Of a stretch of 64,000 bases of DNA, positions 53,370-64,000 are shown piece by piece (position 1 is the stretch's first letter; each line of letters begins with the position of its first letter). The notes beneath the pieces are model-generated. The model did no database searches and was not told the DNA's origin. It was given only the letters and a program-made list of their open reading frames with translations. This stretch comes from Neelides folsomi (lineage: Eukaryota; Arthropoda; Collembola; Neelipleona; Neelidae): positions 1 through 64,000 of the forward strand of contig JAQGBZ010000269.1 of NCBI GenBank assembly GCA_034687125.1. Reading direction: 5' to 3'. The position numbers were made by a program, and so were the translations under genes.

Positions 53370-53860
53370 TTAAGTTAATAAGGGGAAATGTACAAGGTCC
53401 GAGAGATATCAACTTCCCGGGTTTCCCTCATGACTTATGGGACGGGTATTTTGACAAGGAAGGTTCTTACGCGGTCGGGCTGTTGGAAAGGTTGTGAGAT
53501 CCAGAGGAGGAGAAAGCATGTGATGTTTCCTCTCCTTTCACCATCGCTCTAATGAGAAGGAATGTTGAAAGGGAGCCGGGAGTGAATGAGGGTGGCCCTG
53601 CGTATTTTGGCTACTGAAGAAGGAGGAGGCGACTCCTTGTTTTAAACCCAAAGCCACAAAGGCTTTTGGAGGAGTTCCATAGCTTCGGAAATGTCAGAGG
53701 TGAGCGTAGGGAAAAGTTCCTTCCAAGGGTCTACCCTGGAAGCGCATGCCACATCGCCTTCAATGTATCTTCTTCTCCACACAAGGGAGTCAAAGACGAG
53801 ACCACAGCTGTAGCTATCCAATGAAATAATCTTCTTTGACCACGAGGTTCTTTAATTCAT
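53370..53860. other. GC-richer block with exon-like pieces, unassigned
   Basis: On the minus strand a strong acceptor (pyrimidine run then TTAG) near 53550 and a strong donor (CGC|GTAAGA) near 53470 bracket about 80 bp that is open in two frames. Upstream of it on the same strand, about 53860-53655 is open for 69 codons (for example IEGDVACASRVDPWKELFPT). The plus strand is also open in places (PRDINFPGFPHDLWDGYFDK near 53398). The strands conflict, the phases did not chain into one gene, and no family is recognised. Confidence 0.25.
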
Positions 53861-56500
53861 CTCTTCATTTAATTAAAAATGGGGATCCGATATGGCCTAT
53901 TTTTATGGACTATGGGGAAACTATTTATTCATGCTCTGGATCCAACTTTATATTTAATTTGGAAAGAAGGGAGAAATGAGTTTGGGAGGTTTCTCATTCC
54001 ACAAACATTATTAGATTATGACTAGAGTGGGCAAATCCCTCCATTCCAAACAACGCCTTATCCAAAGGCGAGAGGAATTTGAAAACAGACGATCCGCCCG
54101 GCTGATAAATCGTTTCATTTTATTCAACTTTCAAAAATTAGAGATCTCATTAACTAAACTTCCCTTACACAATTTGAAAAGAACACATGTTTTAATTTTC
54201 TATTCATTGCAATTAATGAGCGTTGATAGGTAATTCATATCAGGACTAACAAATTGGTTGGAGGCATAAAATAGGCTTTTATCCTTTGGACTATGCTAAC
54301 ATTAAATATTAGAATTTACGAACCCAAAGTCTAAATCGTGTGCAGTGACACAATTAATGGCCTAACTAAAAACTAATCCAAAGTCTTTTTTATACTATAT
54401 AACATGCTCGACGTATAAATGGAAATGCATAATATGGATAAAAACTAAAATAAATGATCCAATAAAAATTCAGGCGTTGTGCAATCTAATCAACCTATAG
54501 TAAAGATCTCTAGTCTGTGCACAATATTGTAAATAATGCACTCATAATTTAATATTTATGCTATTTATATAATCGAATTCGCTAATATTTAGTATGCAGC
54601 AGTGCGGCTAAGTTTCAAACCTTAAAATAGTGAAATTTAAAAATAGTGAAAAAAGTAATACAAAGGTCCCGGTTTCAAATAAAATCTCTTTATATAATAC
54701 AAAGCTCTTCAAAGAAGCTACTTTTAATAAATATTGAATTACCACAATTCCCTTCTACTTTTACATTAAAAAATCCATACATTGACAAAGTTTTTTTGTC
54801 CTTTATTTGAGTCTCGAGAAAGGAAAGGCAATCTGCTTATCTGCTCAACAGACCCTCCAACGGCTTCATCTCGACGCATTATGATACCTCTGATGAAAGC
54901 ATGCATTGTGGAAAAAAGATTGAATATCGAGGATTGGAGTGAAAGGACAAAAGTGTTGGGAAAAATCCATGGGCTTAGCAGTTAGCACACACCAGATATG
55001 GTATCCTATTTTAATATAAATACCATCCGTTGGGTGATTACAACTTTCACTCTGAATCAGACTCCATAAAGGGAAGAAGTTGAAAAAAGTAAAGGTTCTT
55101 GGAATCCCTTGGAACTTGAAAAGGGATTTTATGCCTTGTAGGCCAAAGGGTGTGGAAAAACCAAAAGGCTTCCAAATGGCATCATAGGAAATGGAAAGTG
55201 GCTCAAATGAAAAATGGGATGGTGGGGTTTAATATCATGGAGAAGAGCCCCAAAAGTTGTTTAATTATGAAAGCCCCATGCCCTTGAAATTCATAACATC
55301 TCTCTTGTGCACCATGTAGCAACCTTTAAAGAATATGATAAGTGGAGACCGAGGGCTCCCGGGGAAATGAAACCCAAAAGAAACTTCATAAATTACCTTT
55401 TGAGGAACCAAATGGACCGGAGTAAATAAATAGTTTGGAGGGAAAGGATGTGGTTTATCATTATTAGTATATAAGAGAAACCCTTCTCCTTGACTAATTG
55501 AGAGTTGGGCAAATAATTAATGAATTGTGAAGTGAGGGCCGATGAAAATGAGAAGAGCCCACTTAACGCTTCCTCGTGTCACACACCTTTCATCCGTTCA
55601 ACCTTTGAGTAAATGGAAATTAAAAGGAAATTGGAGTTGGAACTTGGTTGGATATTTGAGTTGGCGTATTCTGAGAAGACCTCGGGTTGAAATGGTGATT
55701 TTATACATTTGTAAATATATGGAATATGATATGCCGTTATAAAGTGGATGGATGAATAATAAGTTTTTAAGTAAGTGCTATTGCTAAAATTTGCCTTTGT
55801 TCATCCTTCCCCTTCATTATGGCTATTAAATAAATATAGCTAGGCTTTAACTACTCGACAAATATTCGAACAAAACCACGTCATGATTTCCCATTATATG
55901 GAAAAGACACGGCGTTATTAATTTCAGTTTATCAATTAATTAATATGCAAATTTACTGAGGTATGAAAATGAGAGGAACCGAAGCTGCGTTCTCCAATAA
56001 ATGAGAACATTTACGATGCTGAAGGCAGATCAAATCACCTACTTGGTTTCTCGACCGACTAACATGGAAAATTAAATGATGAAAGTGACTTGGGGTTTTT
56101 TACATCTACATATATAAAGGCATGGGAGTATGAACACTTTCATTCAAACTTAAATTCAAACTTAATAGTAAAAAACGTCAAACCTCATCTGTTTCTTCTC
56201 ACACTCACTCGGTTAATTGAGCGAGATAAAATGGCTTAATGAGATGATTTATTCCGACTTAAGCTAAACATAATTTCCCAAAAAACTCAAAGTATAAGCA
56301 CTCTAATAAAGTAAGATGTAACTCGCCATTGGTATTCGTATTCAATATTAAAATGTTTTATAAATAACCAATGTATTGTGTAAATGGAACCAAATTCATG
56401 GATAAAAAATGACCCAGTTATCCATTGATATAAATATCTTAAATGCATTAATTGTACTTATAGTAAATATATTATTGAAAATAGAGAAGCCAAAACTTAC

Positions 56501-56575
56501 GTAATCGGCGAAGTTGTAAAGTCCGCCTTCGATCCACTCGGAATTTTCTAACCACTCTACATAATCCTGTGGTTC
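56501..56575 (-). other. candidate isolated exon (25 codons)
   Basis: On the minus strand a coding-like stretch ends exactly at a consensus donor (TAC|GTAAGT, boundary 56501). It reads DYVEWLENSEWIEGGLYNFA within an open frame that reaches about 56620. The acceptor side is weak and no partner exon was found in phase. It may belong to an undetected minus-strand gene in this region. Confidence 0.3.
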
Positions 56576-59500
56576 CTTTGATCCAAAGTTTAAGCAATTA
56601 TTTTGGGAAATAAACTCCTTGTCCGTTTAATTACACTTTCACATGGTCAAATCTCTCAACTCAATGTCAGAGAGGTGAAAGAGCAGAAGTTTAATAATGA
56701 CATTCATTTCACCATTGTTTATACAAGATAAATCAATATCACAACAATCGGAACAATTAATGAGAAGATTAAATTTGAGTAATGAGTAAATTACTCCAAT
56801 TGCGAAATTATAAGAGGTTTTAATATTACAAAGTGAGTACAATGTATTAAACTTATTGCTTTTAATTGTAATGAGCTAACGCACTCTTAACAATAAAAAC
56901 GTTATTATTAAATCAAAGTTTATTCAGCTAATATTATCGGATTTCTTAATCCAACCTTCAAAGACCTTAATATCACTTACGAGACCTTATTTAAAGGAAA
57001 AATGTTTTCTATTTTTGGGAAGGGAACTTTTATTGTTAATTAATCGAATATTGATTATTTATTTTATTTATGTCTATTACATATTTGAACACATTTTGCC
57101 ATCAATCTTTTCTCTATCGATTCGTTAAGAGCTGTGTATCTATAAACTTCAATAATTCAGCTCAATGGTTAACTTTGTTATCTATAACATTTAGGCATTT
57201 CCGTATTTAAGCAAGTTAAGATTTGACCGAGGTCTAAAATAATTCACGTATTTTCTGCTGAGACAGGCTTTGAACTTTAGACCAAATATGTTTGCCTGAA
57301 TTGAAGGGCACTCGATGTCTTTACTGTATAATTATTGCGTTATTTTAATCACAAATAATCTGAACATTGGATTTTTAAAAGCTCAATACTTTTTTTTTAT
57401 CATTTTGTCATTCATCTGACTATCAAAAAGGATCAATCGGCTTTATAAAATCCTCAATTTTGAGGAAATAGAACTGAGAGGTTAATAAGGGCAATGCCAG
57501 CTTGAGGCAATTTTAGATTCAGTTTTTGACAAGTTGTAAACACAGAGGAGTAATAAGTAAAGAGAAGTTAATTGGAGTGGGAGAGTAAAGAAACTTTTGG
57601 AAAAGCAATTAATTATAAAAGGACAAATCCGCCGAATTTGCAACTTGATAAATCTAAATAAAATATTAAAATAGTCTTTTAGTGTATTAAACCATGTCGT
57701 GAGAAATGAGAAAAGTAAACTTACTACCAACTTCCAATCCGATTAATTAACTTTATAATCTCATATAAAAGGTTTAGCTAAAAGTGTAAGACGTATTGAT
57801 TAATTTCGCTAATTAATTGCTAACCATAAAAAATACACAGTATATTATAAATAAATCCACAAGAGAGCTTTTAGATCTACAATTCGAGCTATACAAATTT
57901 TAAAAGTATCACATGTACGAAATTTAGTTTAAAATGGAAAGGAAATAGAAAAATAAAGCACTATGGTGACTAGAACCATCGAAGGCCCAAGTTGACTAAA
58001 GATTCCTCTAACGTGACAAGAATAAATGTAAACAAACTCCCAGAGTTTTATATCACATTAAGTAATGCGGGAAGACGTGGTTGAAAAACTTGCTGAGTTT
58101 GCCGTCACGACGTGAGAAACCCAGCGATTTAATCACAATTAAGTCCAACGGCACTAAGAATACACACACTTACAAGTTAATACAATTACAGTTTCAAATT
58201 ATCAATTTAGTTTTATGTCAAAATTGAGAACAGAGTGATTGAAAAATGTAAGAATTATTGAATTGATAATATTAAATTAATAATTAATTCTATTTCTGCT
58301 TTTATTTCCCACCTTTCTTTCACTAAATTTTTCCTTCTTTTATTTCGCACTTCCTTTGGGGCTTGAGGAAATAAACGGAGTTAAATGGCAACCACACCAC
58401 CAGAATGAACTCCAAACAATTCTCCCTCACATTCTATCCAAATAAAATGTTCCTCCAATGTTCGGATAACAGTTGTAATTTCTGTGTAAAAGAAATGAAT
58501 TAATTACAATCGTGAGAATTGTTGATTATAACTTCTTAATTATTTATTAAAAGCACGAGCGGAACTCTCTAGAGAATTCCTCTCAGAAGACTAGCAGAAA
58601 AGTAAATTAACAAAAGAAGTTTTTCTCTGGTGCTTATGAGTAAAATAAGACGAAACTACACTTGTAAAAGAGATGATGACTTTTGTACTCTTTTCCTTTT
58701 GGCAGATGATTTTGATTTTCCCGAAATAGTGAATATAATAACCCGGACCGGGTTGTGGAGAGAAGACGGGAGGGATCATCTAACGGAGTTTTCCCGGATT
58801 TACAAGTTTCTACCCGACTTTCGTTCTTGGTCGCTTCGACCTCAACCCCGAGAAAGTTAGAGGGACGAAATTGGATTTCGGAAAGAAAGTTTTCCTCGTG
58901 GAATACTTTAAGCACTTTCAAGGGTCATGACCTCATATATCAGAAAAAAATCAGCCAAGTCAGAGAAAAATAAACGGTCGTTTCTTCGATAATGAAAATA
59001 ATTATTCCAATAAATATAAGAAAAAAGAAAGTTATCTTCCGTATTTATTACCTATTTTAATACTTGTATGACTTTTCTTACATAAATATGTTTAATTTTT
59101 ATACCACAATGATAGTCACTTTACTTTATCTATTTAACTATTAATGTTACCAAAATTAGGAATGTGCTTTATATTGATAATTTTTTATTTAATGTAATAT
59201 TATTAAAAGCAAATTTTCATGGTCACACATATCTTGTCAAATTTCGTATATCTTTGTTGAACATTATTTGTTTTTAGTTTCTTCGTTTAATTTCTTAAAT
59301 GAAAGTCAATATGGAATTAAATGTATTTTATATATTAGCTGGCTTAAACGCCAAACTTTCCTTTTTGAACCAATAATGAACGTTCTGATGAAGTCAATGT
59401 GAAAACTTCTTTCATCAAGTTTTGAGCATGAATGTCGGAATGGGATATAGAAGATATCAAGACAGTTATAAAAAGTTAATATGTTATATACTATATATTT

Positions 59501-61476
59501 ATATGATTACTTTATATGGAACTTAAGAGACTAAAGACCTATTTCACCTCCTCCAAGTTCGTAATAGACATCCAAAATAGAAATGAGGTAAATTTATTGA
59601 TTCAACTCTTATCCCCAAATCACGGCAATTTCATTTCCCTTTTTTCATTAAAAGAAAAAGGGATATATTTTGACTCAAATATAAGCCCTCTGACTTGAAT
59701 CTCCGACTTGATGCAGAGTTCATATTCTTTGACCTACAGTATGCATCTTTGCATTACGTCTTTCCTTCGTCTATCTTATAATGATATAATGACAAATCCC
59801 TTATTTCATTCACAAGTCAATAAAATTGAAAAAGAGATTTTCTCTAGCCCGAATTTCGGGGTTTAAGGTTTTCCATATATCCTTTTATTCCTCTGCTTTA
59901 CATATTCCTTCTTTGAAAGAGGATAATAAAAATCCTTCTTCGTCTTCTTCAACAGCGGGAGGATCTAATAGAATGAGAGTCTCGTAATACATAATATGAA
60001 TCTCTTCAAGTCTTCAACTATACAGAACACAGACTAAATGTGCTATACTTAGGTATGGGAATATAAATTTTACTATTCTTAAAAGACAAAACCAAGTTAA
60101 AATATATTAAAATTCGCTTTCATTACATCAAAAACGATTACCTAGATATTAATGTTTTTTCATTTAATAAGAATTTGGAGCTAGTAAAAAGGTATTCACT
60201 TATACAAAAAATAAAATTATAAAAAATATTCTTTAAATAAATTTAAGTTACTATTTAACAATGTGGTATATCGAATATTGTAGACAGGCAATAAATATTT
60301 GTAAATTAATATTAAATCGAACTTAACTCTTCGTGTTCTAAATGTCATACTATACTATACATAAAAATATAAAAATACACCAGAAATGTTACTCAAAAGC
60401 GAACGCTTTTAAATCTTGTGTTATTAATTCATTGAGTTTAAAGAGTTTATGATTTGTGATGTGAGACTTGAAAGTAAAGTTATAAATTTTAGAATAATAG
60501 TGTTAGTGTTGTATTTATGGCAAGTATAAGATATATCTTAAGCTATATGTATAGATGGTTATATATGGTAGTAGAAGACATCTAAAGAATTCTGTCTCAA
60601 CTTTGTTGATTCATACATATTTCATATACAGAGTGTATGTAGTTAGTTTTCATATAAAGAATTGTCGTATTTAAATCATCTTTAGTCTTTAAATCTATAA
60701 ATGTCCTGAATTGACTCTTTGGAAATAAGCATAAGTATATATTAGTTAAAAAATGATTGTACATACATATTTAAAATATACATAGTCATCTCTTGAATTA
60801 TTAGAAAGGAAATTGGATCCTATAAATATAGACAATTTAATATCAATTTAACAACTACTATTTAGGTTGTAATAAGAGACCTTCTCTGGTTGATGGAAGA
60901 AAGTAAAAGTTGAGTGAGTTGAGACTCAAGCGGATGAGAAGTAATTAAACCAGACACCCATTATAAAGTTCATATATATCATAATAAACCAGTGGGGGAT
61001 ATCTCGGGAGGATATGCCACAATGAAGGACCGAAGAGAACCGAAAGCCGAATTCGGGTTGGTGTTTGAGAGATAGGGAGAGAGTTATATCAACAATATCA
61101 CATAGCTTCTTATAAAAGTATATTATACTGGTATATATAAGTACATAGGATATATGAGTTGTATACCATACGGGTGGGTGGTGTTATGGGTCGGGTTGGT
61201 CGGGTATATTCGGCTCTCTCGGTCATCCACTCATTCACCTTACGTTCCGAACATTGAGTCTGTCTGGTGTGGTGGAAGAAGGGGAAAACTCACACAAAGG
61301 GATAGAGAGAGGAACGAGACAGAATTGAAGATCTCCTCCTCCCTCCCTTCATTTTATTAAATTAAATTATACAATTTCTTATTCATCCTTCATGGTTGGT
61401 TAACATTGAACTCACCGGACTCCACTTTAATTAAACATCTCTTAATTAACCCTTCACCGCATTTACCCTGGTCGAA

Positions 61477-61524
61477 ATGGACGAGCTACGGAAATTGTTA
61501 CCAATTGATCCTCACTTCATTCGA
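61477..61524 (+). other. candidate upstream exon of the Ig/FN3 gene
   Basis: An ATG in good context opens 16 codons (MDELRKLLPIDPHFIR) that end at a consensus donor CGA|GTAAGT. It lies 560 bp before the Ig/FN3 start on the same strand, beyond a GC-richer stretch (61000-61360) that could be the promoter. No in-phase acceptor joins it to the signal-peptide exon, so it is more likely a leader exon with a short upstream frame, or an alternative start. Confidence 0.3.
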
Positions 61525-62087
61525 GTAAGTGGAATTATTTATTTACGATTGGTAATAGGAAAAAATTGAAGAATCTCTTTAATTGGGTTATTTAAACACC
61601 TTCGTCAATTCTTTTATTTTACTTTAACTGAAAGGTTTCATTCGTTTTTTTTATTTCTAGTAGTAAATGATGTTCTCCAACGTCTTCTCTCAATTACACT
61701 CAAGTTTTGTCAAAAATTTGCTCACGGATAATTGGGAATATTTCTAGAATAGACTCTTCCAATGAATGACTAAAATGACCGGCTCACTCGTGTTTGGATA
61801 AAAAATTGAAAGAAGTGGACAATGTTAAAAAGTAATTACGAGAAGCAATAAGACTATGCGACTTGGTTATTTAGGTCTTTTCATGTTCGTAATGAACTTT
61901 CAAGACGGAAAAGGGAGCACATGTTCTTTCGACTCATAAAAGGGCAATCAATATTTAATTCATGCTAATTAAGAAATGAGTCTCAACCTACAATTTATGT
62001 TTCAATAACTGATCAAAGTTCACTTCTTGGACTTTTAACACCAAGATTTAAAGAAGAAGGATCAAGTTTTTTCTACAATTCGTCGAT

Positions 62088-63482
62088 ATGAAAGAGCTGT
62101 TCATTCTTTCAGCTCTGCTTTGCTTTGTCACAGAAGGTAATAATATTCCACATCTTAATGTTAAGTTTAATCAAGATTTCAAAATTTCAAAATTCTGACA
62201 ATTTCCAAATCAATTATTTTATTTAATTAATAGTTGAAATTCTTTTGAATAGGAGCTCCTTTTTCTGGAAATGGGAAAAGAAGTGACGAAAAGGTGACTG
62301 ATGTTGGTGTCGACATCGGGAAGAATTTGACCCTCAAGTGCGAGGGTTATAATGAAGAAAAGGAAGGAGGGATGGAGGTCATGTGGGTTCGCGACGGTTA
62401 CGACATGGAAATTGTGAAGAATACTCAAATCCTAAAAGATGGAAGCCTCTACTTTGAAGCAGTTCAGAAATTGGATTCTGGTCTTTATTCTTGTCGACCC
62501 GAACCTGACATCGCCAGCTCACCTTTCAACCCTTCAAAAATTAGAGTTAGAGTGAGAAGTAAGGAATAACTTTGTATTAAAATAAATCCTCAATTAACAT
62601 TATATTGCTCATGTGTTAATCATGTGGATTAATATTTCAGCTCCGCCTTTGTCACTCAAAAATGTGACGATTTTGCCTTCGACGATATTAGCTCTCGTGA
62701 TTTGGGAAATCAGTGATGACGGAGGGTATCCGATCTCCAGTTTCCAAATTCGATATCGACTGAAAAACTCTTCAGAATTTGATTGGAAGTCTTGTCAGCC
62801 CAACCTTATAAGCCCCAATGTTGTAAGTTGAGAATTTGAATTAGCTCATAATTGTTTATACATAAATTATTGTACATACAGATACAAGAAGCTTAGGTAT
62901 TTAGAACATTGTAACTTCAACAACATTTTTTAAATTCCAGAGACAAATTGACATTTATCACCTCCATCCAAATTCGTATTACATATTTGAAATGTGGGCG
63001 AACAATGCAATAGGCCGGGGACCAAGTACAATCAAAGAAGCGTTCACCCATAACGACTTGCAAGAAATTGGTTTTTACAGACATTAATAAAATATATTAT
63101 TAATATAAAATCATTAAATATAATTAGAAGTTAATTTTGAATTTTTATTCTAGAATTGGGAAAGCATCTTCTTGAAGGTGTTGACACATTTGACACTCGT
63201 GCTTGGATGGTGGCCGTTGGAGTGGTGATGGGTACATTGTTCCTTCTTGGAGTCGCCACTTGCTGCCTCTTTTACAAGGAATATTCCTTAAATTGGAGCG
63301 ATCTCTCGGGTCGGGGTTCTGGGGACGAAGAAAACATCGAATTAATGCCGAACATTATCTTAAATCCTGCCTACGACTATGATTTCCAGCCCCTTGAGAC
63401 TTCGGAGCCTGACGAGAATTCAAATGATACGACACCATTGAGGGTCAACAATAATTCCGTGATACATCCAAGTAACTACTAA
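62088..63482 (+). CDS. single-pass Ig / fibronectin-III cell-surface protein
   Basis: Five exons, 62088-62136, 62253-62558, 62641-62822, 62941-63070 and 63154-63482, join in phase to 332 codons (331 aa plus TAA). Residues 1-16 are a signal peptide (MKELFILSALLCFVTE). Residues about 25-115 form one Ig domain: Cys in LTLKC, Trp in VMWVRDGY, and the DSGLYSC motif. Residues about 118-215 form one fibronectin-III domain (VIWEISDDGGYPISSFQIRY, LHPNSYYIFEMWANNAIGRG). TM is about 237-260 (VAVGVVMGTLFLLGVATCCL). The roughly 70-residue acidic cytoplasmic tail contains NPAYDYD, a possible tyrosine-based signal. The layout suggests adhesion or a receptor at the plasma membrane. I do not recognise a named orthologue and would not give a function beyond that. 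Confidence 0.88.
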
Positions 63483-64000
63483 TACATCATTAGTTATAGT
63501 AATCTTTCATTTATAAACCCATCGATGTGGAATTAGAATCGATGGAATATTCATGGATTTTTTGTTCATTTTAGCTCGAGTCTGACATTGGGGTCAGCAA
63601 CACTCCAGCCTTAGTAATCCCATCGCAACAATTTCGTATCCATCACCTTACTTCTAAACTCGAAGCGTTTTAGCTCAACTCAAACATTCAACAATACTAA
63701 TTGATACTTCGAAGGAGAAAATGTCTACTAAATGCGTTCAGTACAATTTCGTTCAACGCAAAATAATTACTTATAACGTAACATACTACGACGAAGGTTT
63801 GCTTACACTCTCTTCAGTAGCGCACAAAAATACTAACTGCGATAATAACACTAATCTTAAATTTACGATTAATTGAGTAAGACATTAATATGCATGCTTC
63901 CCACGTAGGATAATATGCTCGACTCACAATAACTATTTAATATTAGTCCATTAAGACGCAATTGACAACGAATACTATACTAAAAATACGAATCTCTTCA
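63483..64000. other. 3' flank of the Ig/FN3 gene
   Basis: This should include the 3' UTR. No canonical AATAAA and no further coding stretch is visible before the window ends. Confidence 0.5.

Larger units (their letters stand above)
48548..61476. other. long intergenic region, mostly A+T-rich
   Basis: The rdgB promoter should lie at its left end; no TATA box or initiator is clear. The rest is A+T-rich with short TACATA-type repeats (densest at 51420-51485). GC-richer blocks at 53370-53860, 55300-55740, 58700-58900 and 61000-61360 contain open frames but no recognised domain. The two best exon-like pieces are listed separately. The block at 58630-58921 is open on both strands (76 and 95 codons), which shows how little open length proves here. 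Confidence 0.55.

Noticed and set aside
58630..58921. Open frames of 76 (plus) and 95 (minus) codons over the same DNA
   Set aside because: Both strands are open at once, neither has a known motif, and no convincing splice partners were found.
61154..61360. 68-codon plus-strand frame
   Set aside because: No family; lies in the GC-richer stretch before the Ig/FN3 gene and is more likely promoter or leader sequence.
1..64000. CRISPR arrays, bacterial operons, ribosome binding sites, rRNA or tRNA genes
   Set aside because: The window is eukaryotic; no spaced repeats were seen, and no tRNA-like box A/box B pair with a foldable cloverleaf was recognised by eye.

Overview
The window looks like nuclear DNA of an arthropod. 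It is strongly A+T-rich, the genes are split by GT-AG introns (short or several kb long), and it carries Tc1/mariner-type DNA transposons and an RdgB-type phosphatidylinositol transfer protein. A small crustacean such as a copepod would fit, but the sequence alone does not fix the species. I saw no bacterial-style operons, CRISPR arrays or rRNA genes, and no tRNA that I could recognise.

Layout, left to right. (1) 1-7491, minus: a gene that runs off the left edge, which I assembled by hand from ten small exons. It encodes a secreted or membrane protein with a DUF3105 domain, related to vertebrate TP53I13. (2) 7492-14857: A+T-rich intergenic DNA with one unproven open frame. (3) 14858-26823, plus: a three-exon orphan class-A GPCR of 653 aa. 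Its introns hold several perfect hairpins and an internally deleted mariner-like element at 22437-23037. (4) 26824-32967: A+T-rich desert. (5) 32968-33973, plus: a complete five-exon zeta-class glutathione transferase / maleylacetoacetate isomerase of 214 aa. (6) 33974-37751: desert. (7) 37752-39050: a non-autonomous Tc1-like transposon of the IR/DR kind, whose right end lies 9 bp from the stop codon of the next gene. (8) 39060-48547, minus: a complete 17-exon rdgB/PITPNM gene of 1167 aa with PITP, FFAT, DDHD and LNS2 modules. (9) 48548-62087: mostly A+T-rich, with a few GC-richer blocks and isolated exon-like pieces. (10) 62088-63482, plus: a five-exon single-pass Ig/FN3 membrane protein of 331 aa, then 0.5 kb of 3' flank.

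All exon joins were checked by hand for splice sites and codon phase; the four complete genes add up to whole codons ending at a stop. The five genes do not form a pathway. The GPCR and RdgB could both belong to phosphoinositide-linked signalling in general, but nothing in the sequence ties them together. Best candidates for follow-up are the transposon abutting the rdgB stop codon, the Cys-to-Ser change in the GST zeta active-site motif, the duplicated Ser-rich motif in the GPCR tail, and the C-terminal extension of the DUF3105 gene.
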